Positions 15,853 to 30,457 are shown, counted from the first letter of the stretch. The stretch is DNA of 64,000 bases from Earliella scabrosa (GCA_022605405.1 JABYQQ010000024.1:248001-312000); one strand, 5' to 3'. The notes: generated by a model not told the origin, from the sequence alone. A program made the numbers and translations.

Positions 15853-17566
15853 CGATGCTGTGCGCCGTCGTCGTCGTCGTCTGCGTCGGGCTCGCCGCGG
15901 TCGTGGTCGTCGTCGAATGCAAAGCGAAGTTGAGCTGGTCGTCGATCTGGCCAAGCTCCGACCCTGGCTGTTTGACGCCGTCAGCCGCTTCGGGCTTGCC
16001 GCCCCTTGCCAAATGCCACCATCTGCCGTCTCCCCCTGGGCCACACACATATTGCCTCTCTCAGAGGTCTCTCATCTATCTACAACGAGCCCCATATGCG
16101 CACGAAACATGCGAACCGTCCACTCGCATCCTCCCAGCACGTACCGCCCGTCTGTCATCGCCTGACAAGCCTCCAGCGCGCAACAACAAGGTTCCTTGAA
16201 AGCCGCATACAATTACCTGTAGGATCTTCTCCCGTAATTGTATCGAGTCCAATCACGGTCTGACATAGCATACAGTGCTCCACGTGTCTAGTCCTCGAGG
16301 TCGCTGCCTAACCGAGGACGGATTGTGGCCACTGGGCACTGGCGCGTCTCAACCCGCTGTCGTCTTGTCCAACGGGCGTGAACGTATCACTTTTCGTGGC
16401 CGATTTCAATCGTCACAACAATCGAACTCGCGCCCACGCGTCTGCTGCATGCTATTGACACCGGCGCATTCTCCGCCCTACAGATGCCGGCCACATAGGA
16501 TGGAAGGCTCTTTATCAAGGCGTGCCGCTCTCACGTTGGCGGCACTGCCCCGGCACCAATGAAACCGTTCATTGCGGTGACATGGCGCGCACGCCACCAG
16601 TAAGTAATCAAAGTCTTCATGCCTGCAGTCGTCAGAAGCGTTAATTAGGTCCCTCATGTCTGCGCCAGTGGTCCTAGGTACCGGTTCCGGTCGGTGTACG
16701 GACGTTTTCGCTCCAGGTAGCTCCAGGTGCGATCGAAGGCTTCCGCTTATGGTTGCAGCGGTGTGTGCGTGCAGCACCTGTACATCATGATGTCCGCTGC
16801 TGCGTCCGAGTGTTCGGACCTTTGTCTCTGTTCGACAAGCCAGGATTTGCACAGGAGCATGCAACGGTCGTTGCGTCGTTGTATTCCTAGGCGCATGGGA
16901 CACAGGTGCGATTGATGTCTGCTTGTGATCAGCGCTCTGATCCCTCTTGGCTCTGTACTGGCTACATGCACGTAAGTACTGAATCAGAATACAACTGGAT
17001 TCCTGTGCCGTCTGCCCACGTGGTTCTTTGCACTGGGTCTGATCTTGGTCTGGCATGTAGCAGTACTGGTGACTACATGTGCACTACGAATACGGAATCT
17101 CGCAGTAGACGTGGTAGTACATATCTACGACCTCCTTCACTTTCAAATGTAACTGTATGTGAGCCGGCCGCTAGTCGTCCTCCCCGTGCGAGTGGTCACC
17201 GGTCAATATTTCAATGCTAGCTACTTCGAACGATCTTGCTGTAAAACACCATTTCTTGACTTCCAAGTCGATCGCGGAATTTGCGTTCGTTACACAATGC
17301 TCATTTCGCATAGCGTTGCAACGTTGGCTCTCCTCGTCGCTCTAACGGAAAGAGGTGGCGGCGATGGACGGTGACGACATGAAGTCCTAGGCGCCTAGAC
17401 CATCGGTGGCGGACGGGAAGGAAATTGGCGGCGCGTGATTGGATCGGAGGAATGCGGCCGAAGAGACCGGGGTAGCTGGCGCCCCCGGATGCAACTCGCT
17501 CAATCAAGTGCACCGTCTATTCCGTCTCCTCCGACCTCCTCTCCCTCATTCCCCTCAACGACCACC
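15853..17566. other. 1.7-kb intergenic region between divergent genes
   Basis: This separates the Dma1-like gene (-) and the SDH iron-sulphur gene (+). The left part antisense to the Dma1 5' region is open for over 200 codons on the + strand, but this is a shadow of GC-rich repetitive coding sequence. No gene, tRNA or mobile element is recognised. Confidence 0.5.
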
Positions 17567-18741
17567 ATGCAGTCCCTCGTCGCCGCTCGTTCTAGTGTGT
17601 TCAGGCAGTCTGCGAGGGGCTTCGCCTCCTCCGCTGCCCGCGCGCAGGCTACACCCCTTCAGAAGCCAGTCTTGAACAAGGAGTTCAAGATTTACCGCTG
17701 GGTATGTCGCAGTACCCCTCTGCTCCTTCCTTTCGTCTCCCTCTATGCAAGCCGCGACGCTAAAATGTATGTCGCGCGCAGAACCCAGATGAGCCCTCAA
17801 AGAAGCCCACCCTGCAGTCGTACACCATCGACCTGAACCAGTGCGGGCCTATGGTCAGTCCGCTCTACCTCCTGCCTCGTGTGCGGCCTTGCTCAGTTCG
17901 CCGCTCCTCCCGTAGATCCTTGACGCGCTCATCAAGATTAAGAACGAAATTGACCCGACGCTCACATTCCGCCGGTCGTGCCGCGAGGGTATCTGCGGCT
18001 CCTGCGCCATGAACATCAACGGCCAGAACACGCTGGCGTGCCTCTGCAGGATCGACCGGAACTCGTCCAAGGACACCAAGATCTACCCCCTTCCGCACAG
18101 TGCGTCACGTCTTGCTCTCTACGCGGCAGCATGCTAAATGCGTTCTATAGTGTACATTGTCAAGGACCTCGTCCCCGACCTTACCCAATTCTACAAGCAG
18201 TACAAGTCAATCGAGCCCTACCTCCAGAACGACAACCCACCAGCGGACCGCGAGTTCCTGCAGTCGCCGGAGGACAGGAAGAAGCTTGACGGGTACGTTC
18301 CTTTCCGCTCATCTCTTGCGCGTATATGCGCTCTCCCGATACGTCATCGCTTGCGACTCGTCCTGTCCCACCTCTCACGTGCTCGCGTGCTGATACTTTC
18401 TGCAGCATGTACGAGTGCATCCTTTGCGCATGCTGCTCGACGTCCTGCCCAAGCTACTGGTGGAACCAGGACGAGTATCTGGGTCCTGCCACCCTTATGG
18501 CCGCCTACCGCTGGATGGCGGACTCTCGGGTACGTCCACGGAACAAAGTGTGTCAGCGAATGCAGCTGTTGATGTAGGATACAACCAGGACACCTACAAG
18601 GCGCACCGTATGGAAAAGATGCAGAACGAGCTCAGCCTCTACCGCTGCCACACCATCTTCAACTGCGCACGCACATGCCCGAAGGGCCTGAACCCCGCTG
18701 CGGCTATCGCAAAGATGAAGCTCGAGCTGGCTGCCGAGTGA
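17567..18741 (+). CDS. SDH2: Succinate dehydrogenase iron-sulphur subunit, with a 1-nt phase break in the last exon
   Basis: Mitochondrial complex II subunit B, which passes electrons from the FAD subunit to ubiquinone. It begins with an Arg/Ser/Ala-rich presequence ([19 protein letters not shown]). The [2Fe-2S] cluster ligands lie in [12 protein letters not shown] and NTLAC, the other clusters in [16 protein letters not shown] and [17 protein letters not shown]. Exons are 17567-17701, 17782-17853, 17916-18099, 18151-18292, 18406-18529 and 18578-18741. The first five total 657 nt, so the fifth ends in phase 0 at ADSR. The sixth is 164 nt and only reads correctly ([11 protein letters not shown] to the stop) from phase 1. 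One nucleotide therefore seems to be missing just after the acceptor, where the family has an Asp. This is probably a sequence error, since the subunit is needed for respiration, but it could be a real mutation. Confidence 0.93.
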
Positions 18742-20563
18742 GGAGGGAGGAACGGCGCCGCAGGGGATGTGGGTGAGTGTATGCGTACCACTAGGCGCGA
18801 GGATGTCGTTGAACGGGCTTCTCGGGATGTTGTATGACAGTATGACAGGGACACCATGCGCACCTGGTTGGAGAAGATCGCAAGGTCGTATACTAGCCTC
18901 TCGTTGTGTTATTCTTTAGCAACCTGGATCATTCTTCAACCACGGTTGCCCTGACCCACGTAAGCGGAAGTGCTGGAAGGAATGCCAGCCGTAAGTCGCG
19001 GTAGTCCAGACTTCGTTGTTACTCACGTCGCTCGACATCAATGCCGACTCTCCCGGCCTTTTCTCATGCATCCCGGACGAACCGTCCGGAACTTGGAAGT
19101 TCTTCATACTTGTTGATGTCACCCTACATCGCAAGTGCAGCGCAGCGACTGTCCGAGAGTGAGCGATACGCTCATTGAACAAGGTGAGGTACGTCTCCGA
19201 CGGTCGTGGTATATCAGGAGTTCCGCGCTCTCATCGGGCTAAAGTCGCGTTCCGTCTACAGGACTCTCGTTCCTAGTTCACCCGCAAGGCATGTGGACTA
19301 CCCGCCCAGTGATGTCGTGTCATTCAAAGGATTCTCACAACCGGGTTGCAACTGCATACGTGGTGAACGCTGAATGCGAACGTTGACTCCGCTACTCCCA
19401 CATCCTCACGTCGAAGAGTTGCGATATCTAGTGCTGTCGACCCGGTTCCAATACCTGAAAGGGCTCATCCATGTTACCTTCCCACTCCAGCCGGGCCGTT
19501 GATGCACCCTACGAGTTCTATTCCCCACCGTGCCCGAGACGGTGTCCGACTCAATTGCAGAGGAGTCGCGCTTCTCTAAGACCCGGCCCCGCACGGTTCG
19601 GGCCTGGTCTCGGGCCAGATAGGAAGAGTGTCAGCAGAGCCTTATCCCCTAAATCGCGCTTGCGCACAGTTGCCATGTCCTTCCGTCACTTGGCGCGATT
19701 CTGGGATAGTGTAGTGCGGGCGAACGTGACCCAAAGAAGACCGTGGGCCTCGTACGTGCTGTGTTGCCACTGTCAGATGGACAGGACACGGGATCGCAGG
19801 GCGCGCGCCGTAAAGTCTGGCCATCCGAGTTTTTCCTGCGACTATCAAGGGTGCGTCCTTCTGTGATTGTGGAAGTGCCAACGAGGCATCCGATGGCTGC
19901 TGCGAGTGCCAGAAAGTGGCACCGCGGTTCTCACAGCAGAAGGGAGAAGCTGGCGCAAAGGTACCCACGTTCCCGCTGTTCTAGTCTCAAAATATCCGCT
20001 CACCCGTTTCCTTGCAGGGCCGTTCCGCTGCGTCCAAGACATCGTGACTCGCAGGTGCTGGCCTAGTCAGCGAGTGCGACCTGGGCGGATGAGCATGGAC
20101 GATACCGTGACTTCTTGTCGTCATAGTCAGAGGAGCGCATCTGGAGAACGAATCTGCCCCGCAGTGAAGCGTTGGGCGCTCTAGCCATAGTTGGGGGTTT
20201 GCAGGCTGATCGTCGTCGGACGGCCGAATCATCGCGTGAGTATTGGAAACCCCTGACCGATGAGAGGATGCTTATTCATGTCACGTGCAGGCTGGCCGGA
20301 GGTCATGGCTTCTTGTGTCTATTACTCAACGGCACTTCTGCTGTGTTCACAGAGACTATGGCGTTTGGTTCCGTGACCTGCTGACAGGGTACGTTACTCC
20401 CAACCAGTGGAGCCCAGGCCGGCGGCCTCTCACAGGAATCGAGCCAGACTGGCAAGGGGCCGCAGCCTACAAATAGCATGGACCCCATTCGCAAGCCGTC
20501 TCCGCGAGCTGCTTTCAGCCCTCGTACTTCCATCTGCCCCTCGTCCTCCGAAAAGCTGTAGAA
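18742..20563. other. 1.8-kb intergenic region
   Basis: Tandem + strand genes (SDH2, then catalase) flank it. It holds the SDH2 3' UTR and the catalase promoter. Open frames of up to about 130 codons show no motif. No gene is called. Confidence 0.5.
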
Positions 20564-22622
20564 ATGCCGTCCCAGGCCGTGTTCAAGTCGCAGGACAACA
20601 ACCTGTACACGACGTCGACGGGTGCGCCCGTGGCGCGGCCGTATGCTGCTCAGCGCATCGGCAAGGTCGGACCTCTGCTGTTGCAAGGTGCGTCGATGCG
20701 TTCTTACGTCTTCTTCCCCGGTCCCCGCGCGCGTGCGGGGTATGGGGGCTTATCGCAAGCGATATTGACTGATTTGCCCTTCCATGCAGACTTCCACCAC
20801 ATCGATCTCCTCGCCCACTTCGATCGCGAGCGTATCCCTGGTGCGTGATTCTTATTTGTGCGTCACAAGCGTCCCCCAGGCTGAGCGTGCTGCGTCGATG
20901 CGCAGAGCGTGTTGTGCACGCGAAGGGCGCGGGTGCCCACGGCACCTTCGAGGTCACCCATGACATCAAGGACTTGACCTGTGCAGCGCTCTTCAAGAAT
21001 GTCGGCAACAAGGCTCCCGTTACGATGCGGTTCTCCACTGTCGGTGGCGAGTCGGGCTCCGCGGACACTGCTCGTGACCCTCGAGGTACGTGAATCTGAA
21101 TGGACACACCGAGCGTTTCTAACGTATTGCGCGCGATAGGCTTTGCCATCAAGATCAAGACTGAGGAGGGCAACCTTGACTGGGTGTTCAACAACACTCC
21201 CGTGTTCTTCATCCGCGATCCCGCGAAGTTCCCCCACTTTATCCACACTCAGAAGCGCGACCCGCAGACCCACCTCAAGGATGCGGACATGTTCTGGGTA
21301 AGTCGCCTCGCATTTGCGCCAGTATGGGGGTATTGAAGTGATATTGTTGTACATAGGACTACCTTTCGCAAAACCCGGAGTCCATCCACCAGGTCATGAC
21401 CCTCTTCTCGGACCGTGGAACGCCCGACGGCTACCACAACATGCACGGCTACTCCGGGCACACCTTCAAGTTCGTCAACGAGGAGGGCAAGTTCCACTAC
21501 GTCCAGATTCACGTCCGCAAGGACGGCGGCGTGAAGACGCTCACGGACGAGCAGGCGGGGAAGCTCGCTGGTGAGAATCCGGATTATGGTATTCAGACCC
21601 TCTTCGAGGACATCGAGAAGGGCAACTTCCCGTCCTGGACTGTCTACGTGGTACGTGCCTATCATGAAAAGTGGATTGCTCGAATACACTGACCCGCGTG
21701 TTTGGTACATCAGCAAACGATGACGCCACAGCAAGCTGAGAGCTTCCGCTACAACATTCTCGACCTCACAAAGGTCTGGCCACACAAGGACTACCCACTT
21801 CGCCCTGTCGGAAAGATCGTCCTCAACAAGAACGTCGAGAACTACTTTGCCGAGATTGAGCAGGCGGCGTTCTCGCCCTCACACCTTGTCCCTGGTATCG
21901 AGCCATCGGCCGACCCTGTCCTCCAGTCCCGTCTCTTCTCCTACCCCGACACCCACCGGTGAGTGCATGGCCTGTTTGTCATATTGCTTCAGATGGTAAC
22001 ATAAGAGATAGTCATCGTCTCGGTGTCAACTACGGCCAGCTGCCGGTCAACGCGCCGGTCGCGCCCGTTGCCAACTTCCAGCGCGACGGTGCAATGGCGT
22101 TCAACAACCAGGGCCCGCGTCCGAACTACCAGAGCAGCATCGTGCCGCTCCAGTACAAGGCCAAGGCGTACGAGAACGTCGACCACGAGATCTTCCTCGG
22201 CGCGGCCCAGGCCGACCTCAGCGAGGTCACGGAGCGTACGTGGTTATTCCTCTTCTGGCCAAGTCGCTGACTGACGTGGACGTCTCCCCATATCAATCAG
22301 TCGACTTCGAGCAGCCCCGTGCACTATGGCAGAAGGTCTTCAGCGACGTCGACCGGGACCACCTCGTCGGCAACGTGGCGGTTCACCTTAAGAACGCGAA
22401 GAGCGCGGAGGTCAAGGCTAGGCAGCGTATGTCCATCTCCCTTTCGTTGGAATGCGACCTGTCATGGCTCACGTCTAATCCACTGCAGTGTCGGTGTTCG
22501 CTGCTGTGGACCAGACCCTATCCGACCGTATCGCAGACGCGATCGGTGCGCCGAAGGTCAAGCCCCTCAGCGTGAAGCCTGCGGCCGAGGCCATCCGCTT
22601 CAAGTACGCTGCTACTGCCTAA
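20564..22622 (+). CDS. Small-subunit haem catalase
   Basis: Monofunctional catalase that dismutates H2O2 to water and O2. The small-subunit (clade 3) type ends shortly after the haem domain and lacks the C-terminal flavodoxin-like domain. Catalytic His is in [12 protein letters not shown], the distal Asn region in [14 protein letters not shown], and the proximal haem Tyr in [28 protein letters not shown] and [17 protein letters not shown] are further family blocks. About eight short introns join in frame. There is no signal peptide; [12 protein letters not shown] at the N-terminus and the last residues FKYAATA give no clear peroxisomal SKL. A role beside CDH and other H2O2 sources is plausible but is inference, since catalases are general housekeeping enzymes. 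Confidence 0.96.
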
Positions 22623-23086
22623 GGCATCAGCGACTGACTTCGGGCGGGCATTATGGGCCGATTGGCCACGGACTGTGATTTGTGTACGAGCATATAACGA
22701 GTAGCCTCCATCTCTTGTACCAGTAGCCAATACGCAACAGTGTTCTAAGACCTCAGATACATTCGTGAACGAAATGCCCTAGCGGGCTGTTCTCCGGGTC
22801 GCCGACAGAGTGAGGTAATTTGTGGATTTAAGCAGAAGAATGCGTGACGATACTCAATCGATGGACTTGCTGCTAAGGGCCCCGAAGTTCGCAGCACTGA
22901 CTCCTGAGCGAAGTTGAGCCGGCCGGCGCTACACTTGCGTATGGGCGTCTGCTCCACCAGGCGCGCTTCGGCATTTGCCGCAGCAACTGTACAGTTCTTC
23001 CCGGCGCTTGCCGGCTGGAAACCTTGCCCTAGGCATACTGTGCCGTATCGGACAGCCTCAGCAACTTCAGCAAGTCCTCAAGAAAA
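22623..23086. other. Intergenic, catalase to uL14
   Basis: Catalase 3' UTR and the promoter of the ribosomal protein gene. Nothing else is visible. Confidence 0.5.
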
Positions 23087-24978
<1,892 letters not shown>

Positions 24979-26256
24979 ATGAAGTTCAGCATTCTCGCGT
25001 CGCTCATTTCTCTTGCGACCCTCGCGTTCGCGGAGCCGAACCCCCTCCCGGGCAGTTGTGAGTATTCTCGTCCAACTCTGACTTGCGTGCCGTTGTATGA
25101 CGTCTGTTCCTTCGACAGCGAACATCGTTGTTCGTGACCCCACAATCATCTACAACCCGAACAGCAGGGTAAGTCTCGTCTCCCTCACAGTACTGCAGCA
25201 GGTCTCACCCACCTGCGCGTAGAAATATTTCGTTTTCTCCACGGGCGAGGGCGTTAAGATTTTCACGTCTCCTTCTTTGACTGGGTGAGCCCCAGACCTC
25301 TTTCTCAGTTATTGTCATAAGGCCCTCGCTCAACGTGTTCACCTCTAGCCCATGGACGCGTGTCGGTTCGGTGCTCCCCGAGTGCTCCAAGGTCAACCTC
25401 CCGGGTCGTTGCGAACTCTGGGCGCCCGACATCGGCACACTCTGGGGAGCCTACACCCTCTACTACTCCGTCTCGACGGTTGGTAGTCAGAACTCGGCCA
25501 TCGGTCTCGTGACGAGCTACACCATGGAGCCCGGAGACTGGTACGATTGGGGAGCGGTCATCACTTCCAAACCCGGTGACCGCTTCAATGCCAGTATGTC
25601 TCCTCTGTTATTGTGGTCTTTCGGATGTGTGCTGACTGTACCCCCTTAGTCGACGCGCACATCATGGATGCGAACGGCATCAAGCTCACTTTCGGCTCGT
25701 ATTGGGACGGTATCTTCCAGATCCCGATGCTCAACGCCTCCGCGCCCGCCCAGGCCCCTCCCGGCACGCACATCGCTGGCCACTCTGGTCGTGCCGCTGA
25801 GGGTGCTACCATCTACAAGCCGCCAAGCTCGCCCTACTACTTCGCCTTCTTCTCTGACGGTATCACGCCGTTCGTGGGAGTACGTCGCACATCCCGCTCT
25901 CCTCATCGCAGCACCATGCTCACCATCCGCCTTTCCTCTCGCAGGCTACTGAGCGCCCTCCTCCGGGCAGGGAGTACAAGGTCCTCGTCGGGCGCGGCAC
26001 GAGCCCGAGCGGACCGTTCTACGGCAAGCTCGGGAACCCGATCACGGCGAACTTGAACCCGCCGACGGGCTCGCTCGTGCTCGGCTCGCACGACAACATC
26101 TACGCGCCTGGCGGGCAGTCGGTCTACCACGACCCGGTGAGCAACCGGGACATCATCGTGTACCACTACATCCCCAACGACAAGTTCGGCGGCCCGTCGT
26201 ACCTCGGTATCAACTACCTCGACTTCTCGTCTGGGTGGCCTGTTCTCGTCAACTAG
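24979..26256 (+). CDS. Secreted GH43 family glycoside hydrolase (arabinanase-like)
   Basis: Five-bladed beta-propeller hydrolase of family GH43, probably acting on alpha-L-arabinan side chains of pectin. It begins with a signal peptide (KFSILASLISLATLAFA) and the mature start EPNPLPG. The general base Asp is in VRDPTIIYNPNSRKYFVF, followed by ELWAPDIG (the pKa-modulating Asp block) and ANGIKLTFGSYWDGIFQIPM. The general acid Glu is in RAAEGATIYKPP. The C-terminal blade reads GSHDNIYAPGGQSVYHDP and ends YLDFSSGWPVLVN. It has six or so introns, all in phase, and about 320-330 residues. No carbohydrate-binding module is attached. The family is certain; exact substrate (arabinan or arabinoxylan) cannot be settled from the sequence. 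Confidence 0.9.
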
Positions 26257-27423
26257 GGTGGGGAGGATTGGATCAAGGACTGATCAAGGACCAGTGTAAC
26301 TCAAAGATCATGGATGTACAATAGCTCTTACGCTCCGTGTACACTATGACGACGGATGTGATGTCAGTAGCGCAACTCTTTCTATGGCCGCGCGCGCAGA
26401 TCAGAGTCGAGGCTCTCCGAGTCGCAGAGCATGAGATCAGGAATTGCATCTTACGTAAGCGAGGGTCGGTGCCGAGCGCTTTCTGACGTATGTTTTCTCT
26501 CTCAAACCTTTCCCGTTCCGTCTTATGGGTGCAGAAACGCACGGTTTTTGACCAGCAAAGGAATGGCTTGGTCGCTCTTCTATTCACCACCGTGCGAGAC
26601 GCGAACCTGGGCATCAATACGTCGTGGGGAGCAGATGGCCTTCGTATGTCCCGCTGACCGGGTATCGCTGACCTTCGGGCGACGGTCGTCGTGTAGCCGG
26701 TTCACGGTGGAAGTAGAGGTCTGTCCTCCATGTGTATCGTGCGACGCAGCTAACGAACCAATACGCCGCAGATGTAGAACATGGAAGAAAATTTTGAGCC
26801 TGTCGGCGGCACATGAGTTAAGTTATGCTTCCGTCGGCGGACTGGCTCCTACGGGACGCTCGCGTTTGCCTCCTGCCCCGGCTGCGATTTCGCCGTGGAT
26901 CGCACCTGCTGTGTCCCCACTTCGTCTCCGTGGACTCAACAGAAACGCTTCGATCACTCGGCGCGACACGCGCGGCGGAGAGATGCTTGCGAGGCATATG
27001 CTACGATTCCCATATATGGCCCGCAACGCTGACAACGCGCCCCTCGTTGCGTCCGGTGATCTCCCTTCTCGCCCAGATAAGACACCGGCAGTGATCATTC
27101 CCCCACAACAGACTTTTGCGGCGTACATTGCTCGATGTTCTCTCGTCAGGTGCAAGGAGATGAGTCGCATCTCGACTCCCGGACTTTACTCATTGGCCCC
27201 GACAGATGATGCCCTGCCCTAGACGCGAACAGCCATGATGTAAACCCTCCGAGCCACCGGTTGTCTGCCGCCTTCCATTTCTTGCATCGAGCTTGCAGAA
27301 CACAAGCGTCATAGTCCAGTTTTGGTGAACGAGAGTTGGGTATATAACCTGTGCCTACTCGACTCACAACGCCAGCGTCGTTTCTCCGACTCTCTTCCCC
27401 ACCGCTCTTAGTTGGACTTCCTC
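26257..27423. other. 1.2-kb intergenic region with a long unexplained open frame
   Basis: Between the GH43 and amylase genes. The 3' part holds the amylase promoter. A + strand frame from an ATG at 26431 stays open for 263 codons to 27222; it has no recognisable domain, is rich in Arg, Ser, Pro and Cys, and an antisense frame overlaps it. It is treated as probable non-coding sequence; see the findings. Confidence 0.45.
27341..27348 (+). promoter_or_regulatory. TATA box of alpha-amylase
   Basis: TATATAAC, about 80 bp before the ATG at 27424; a strong TATA match in a region with no other gene signal. Confidence 0.6.
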
Positions 27424-29949
27424 ATGTCTACCTGGCTCAAGCTTGCTGCTCTTGCGGTCGCGGGCACTCTTTGCTCCGTCGCTGAGGGCCGTCCATTCTT
27501 TACTGAAGACTCCTTGGTGGCTCGCGCCCCGTCCACGAACAAGACCGTCATTATCCAGATGTTCGAGTGGACCTGGGACAGCGTCGCTGCAGAGTGCACC
27601 AATTTTATAGGCCCCGCGGGATATGGCTTCGTTCAAGGTAGCGTATATCCTATCCAGAGTCAAACGGACACTGACCGTGTTCCCCTGCAGTGAGCCCGCC
27701 AGCGGAGCACATCCAGGGAAGCCAATGGTGGACAGACTACCAACCCGTCTCGTACACGCTCACCTCGAAGCGCGGCAACCGTCAGCAGTTCGCGAACATG
27801 ATATCGACCTGCCACGCTGCGGGAGTTGGCGTCATCGTCGGTAAGCCTCCGCGCGCATATACTGCCACAGCCACAGCTTCTTATCACTCCTCGTCAACGC
27901 AGACACCATCTGGAACCACATGGCAGGGATTGAGTCCGGCACGGGCGTCGGTGGCTCTTCGTTTACCCACTACAACTACCCGGGTATCTATCAAACTCAG
28001 GACTTCCATCACTGTGGCCTCACGAACGGTGACGACATTGTCGACTACGGCAATCGAGCTCAGGTGCAGACGTGCGAGCTCGTCAACCTTGCGGAGTAGG
28101 TGTCTGACTTGCTCCATGATGTCATCACGTCGCTGATCGTTGTTTCATGTAGTCTCGCCACCGAAACTGAGTACGTTCGGAGTCGACTGGCGGCCTATGG
28201 TAACGATCTGTTGTCCTTGGGTGCGGATGGTCTTCGCCTAGACGCAGCAAAACGTGAGTCGCCCCCCCCGCCGTCGTTTCTCAGCTCAAGACTGATTGGG
28301 CACTAGATATCGCCTCCGGAGACATTGCGAACATCCTCTCTCGGCTGACGCGCAGACCGTACATCACGCAAGAAGTTATCTTTGGTGGCGGCGAGCCGAT
28401 CACTCCCAGTGAATACGTGAACAATGGTTAGGATTTCTGTTGAGACACTGGTCTGATGGCACTGAATTGACTTGGGTATCGCAGGCGATGTCCAGGAGTA
28501 TGTCGATACCAATTCCACCCCACACTGCGCGTGTAAGACTGATTCAATCGCAGATTCCGTTACACCACTACGTTGAGAGATGCATTCCTTGGTGGCGGCA
28601 TCTCCAACCTTCAGAACCTCGACAATCGGGGTATGCTGTTTTCCTGTCTACAATGCGATGGTTACTGATCTCGCTACTTAGGTTGGGTGTCTGGCTCGAT
28701 TGCCAACGTGTTTGTAGCGAACCATGATACTGAGCGTGTATGTGCATACCGAACTATTTTTTCCACCGCCATCTAATCCACATTGCACAGGGCGGCAACT
28801 CGCTCAACAACAACTCTCCGTCCAACACCTACGTGACAGCCATGATCTTCTCGCTCGCACACCCATACGGCACGCCGACCATCCTGTCCAGCTACAGCGG
28901 CTTCACCAACTCCGATGCCGGCGCGCCGAACGGTGGTGTTGGCACCTGTTCCGGCACCGGCGGAGCGAACGGCTGGCTTTGCCAGCACCGCTGGATCGCC
29001 ATCGCCGGCATGGTCGGCTTCAGGAACAACGTCGGCACAGCACCGATGACGAACTGGCAGTCGCCTCAGTCGCAGCAGATTGCCTTCGGTCGTGGTATGT
29101 CTATTTCTTACATGCCAGATCTATGGGTCTGACATCGCGCGGTGTTGTCAGGCGCGTTGGGCTTCGTTGCCATCAACAACGCCGACTCTGCCTGGTCGAC
29201 GACGTTCTCGACGTCGCTCCCCGATGGCTCTTACTGCGATGTCATTAGCGGCGCATCATCAGGAAACAGCTGCTCTGGCTCATCGTAAGTGTCATAGTTT
29301 TCGATAGCGGCCCAAGGGAGCTTAGATGCGCTGCGCCCCAGGTTTACCGTCTCTGGAGGCTCTTTGAGCGCGACCGTTCCTGCTAGGAGCGCTATCGCTA
29401 TTCACACCGGCTCGAGGGGTTCTGGCGGAAACGGTGGTGGTGGAAACCCGGGGAGCGGTACTGTAACCGTGAACTTCTCCGTGACGGCCACCACGACCTT
29501 CGGCGAGGTGAGCTTCTTGGTTGCTTCTCTGCGAGCAATCAGCTGATGATCCTCGTATTCGCAGAACATCTTCCTCGTCGGGAGCATATCGCAGCTCGCG
29601 AACTGGAACCCCGCGAACGCCGTGAGTAGCACGCGGACCGTTGGCTTCCATCTCGAGGTGGCGTGACGGCTGACCTTCCTGTCTCTTCTGCTTCCAGATC
29701 CCCCTGTCGCCAGCGTCGTACCCTGTGTGGACCGTCTCCGTCAGCATCCCAGCGAACACTAGGTTCGAATACAAGTTCATCAGGAAGGAGACAGATGGAA
29801 GCGTGAGTACCCTTGTGTGGAGCCCTCTGCGGTCTGTCGTTAATCTCCTTCTCCTTGGCGCAATGTAGATTATCTGGGAGTCGGACCCGAACCGCTCCGC
29901 GACGACTCCTGCCTCCGGCTCTCAAAACCTCTCCTCCACCTGGAAGTAA
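27424..29949 (+). CDS. Secreted GH13 alpha-amylase with C-terminal CBM20
   Basis: Endo-acting alpha-1,4-glucan hydrolase for starch or glycogen. It has a signal peptide ([16 protein letters not shown]) and then a GH13 barrel: [42 protein letters not shown] (region I), [10 protein letters not shown] (nucleophile Asp), [13 protein letters not shown] (acid/base Glu) and FVANHDTER (stabiliser Asp). The motif set resembles the animal/actinobacterial-like group (GH13_32) rather than the Aspergillus type. A beta-sandwich C domain ([16 protein letters not shown]) and a Gly-rich linker follow, then a CBM20 starch-binding module with the binding tryptophans in [10 protein letters not shown] and [10 protein letters not shown]. 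About fourteen introns join in frame, including three inside the CBM20. It is the immediate neighbour of a second CBM20 gene at 30458. Confidence 0.95.
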
Positions 29950-30457
29950 ACGCATCCCTTTCTTCAGTCCTGCATCGGTGTTCCTCAGGCATTCCCACCC
30001 TCCCTGGCGGAAGTCCTTCGGTTTCGGCCAGTATACATGTATGTTGTACGTCCGCTTGTTGTATGTATTCGTATCTGTAACCCTTGTACGCTCCGAAGTC
30101 CTCCCGGAGTCGGTTGTCTGTTAGATAATGTGACATTGTCTAGGTCCGCACTATAACCGCATGAAGTGAATCGCATTCGGAGGGGAGGCGCCCACTGGCA
30201 AGGAGGACGGGAATGGGCGGAGCCGAAGATCACCAGCTTTCTACGATGACGTGCCACTTTTGCAGGGAGAATTCACCGAGGCAACCAACAGGCATCTACA
30301 GACTCAAATGTTTACTCGTCACGGTTGCGAGCCGCCGTGTACACTTTGGGCATGCGGCTGACCACCAACGACCGGTGGCTGACGTCTTATGCGTCCAAGG
30401 CGACCGAGGCTATAACACTCGCGAGTCTATTCTTGCGACTGCACCTCCACCACCTCC
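29950..30457. other. Intergenic between the two CBM20 genes
   Basis: 508 bp holding the amylase 3' UTR and the start of the next gene. A weak TATA-like CTATAACAC lies near 30411. No other coding signal is seen. Confidence 0.45.

Noticed and set aside
16000..16050. In-frame upstream ATG for the FHA-RING protein
   Set aside because: It would add an Arg-repeat and Ser-rich leader unlike the family; the MDPLT start at 15852 gives a normal N-terminus.
15467..16165. Open frame of 232 codons on the + strand
   Set aside because: Antisense to the N-terminal low-complexity part and leader of the FHA-RING gene; sequence is Gly/Arg/Ala-rich without motif.
20583..21248. Open frame of 221 codons on the minus strand
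   Set aside because: Antisense to the first catalase exons, whose spliced reading is certain.
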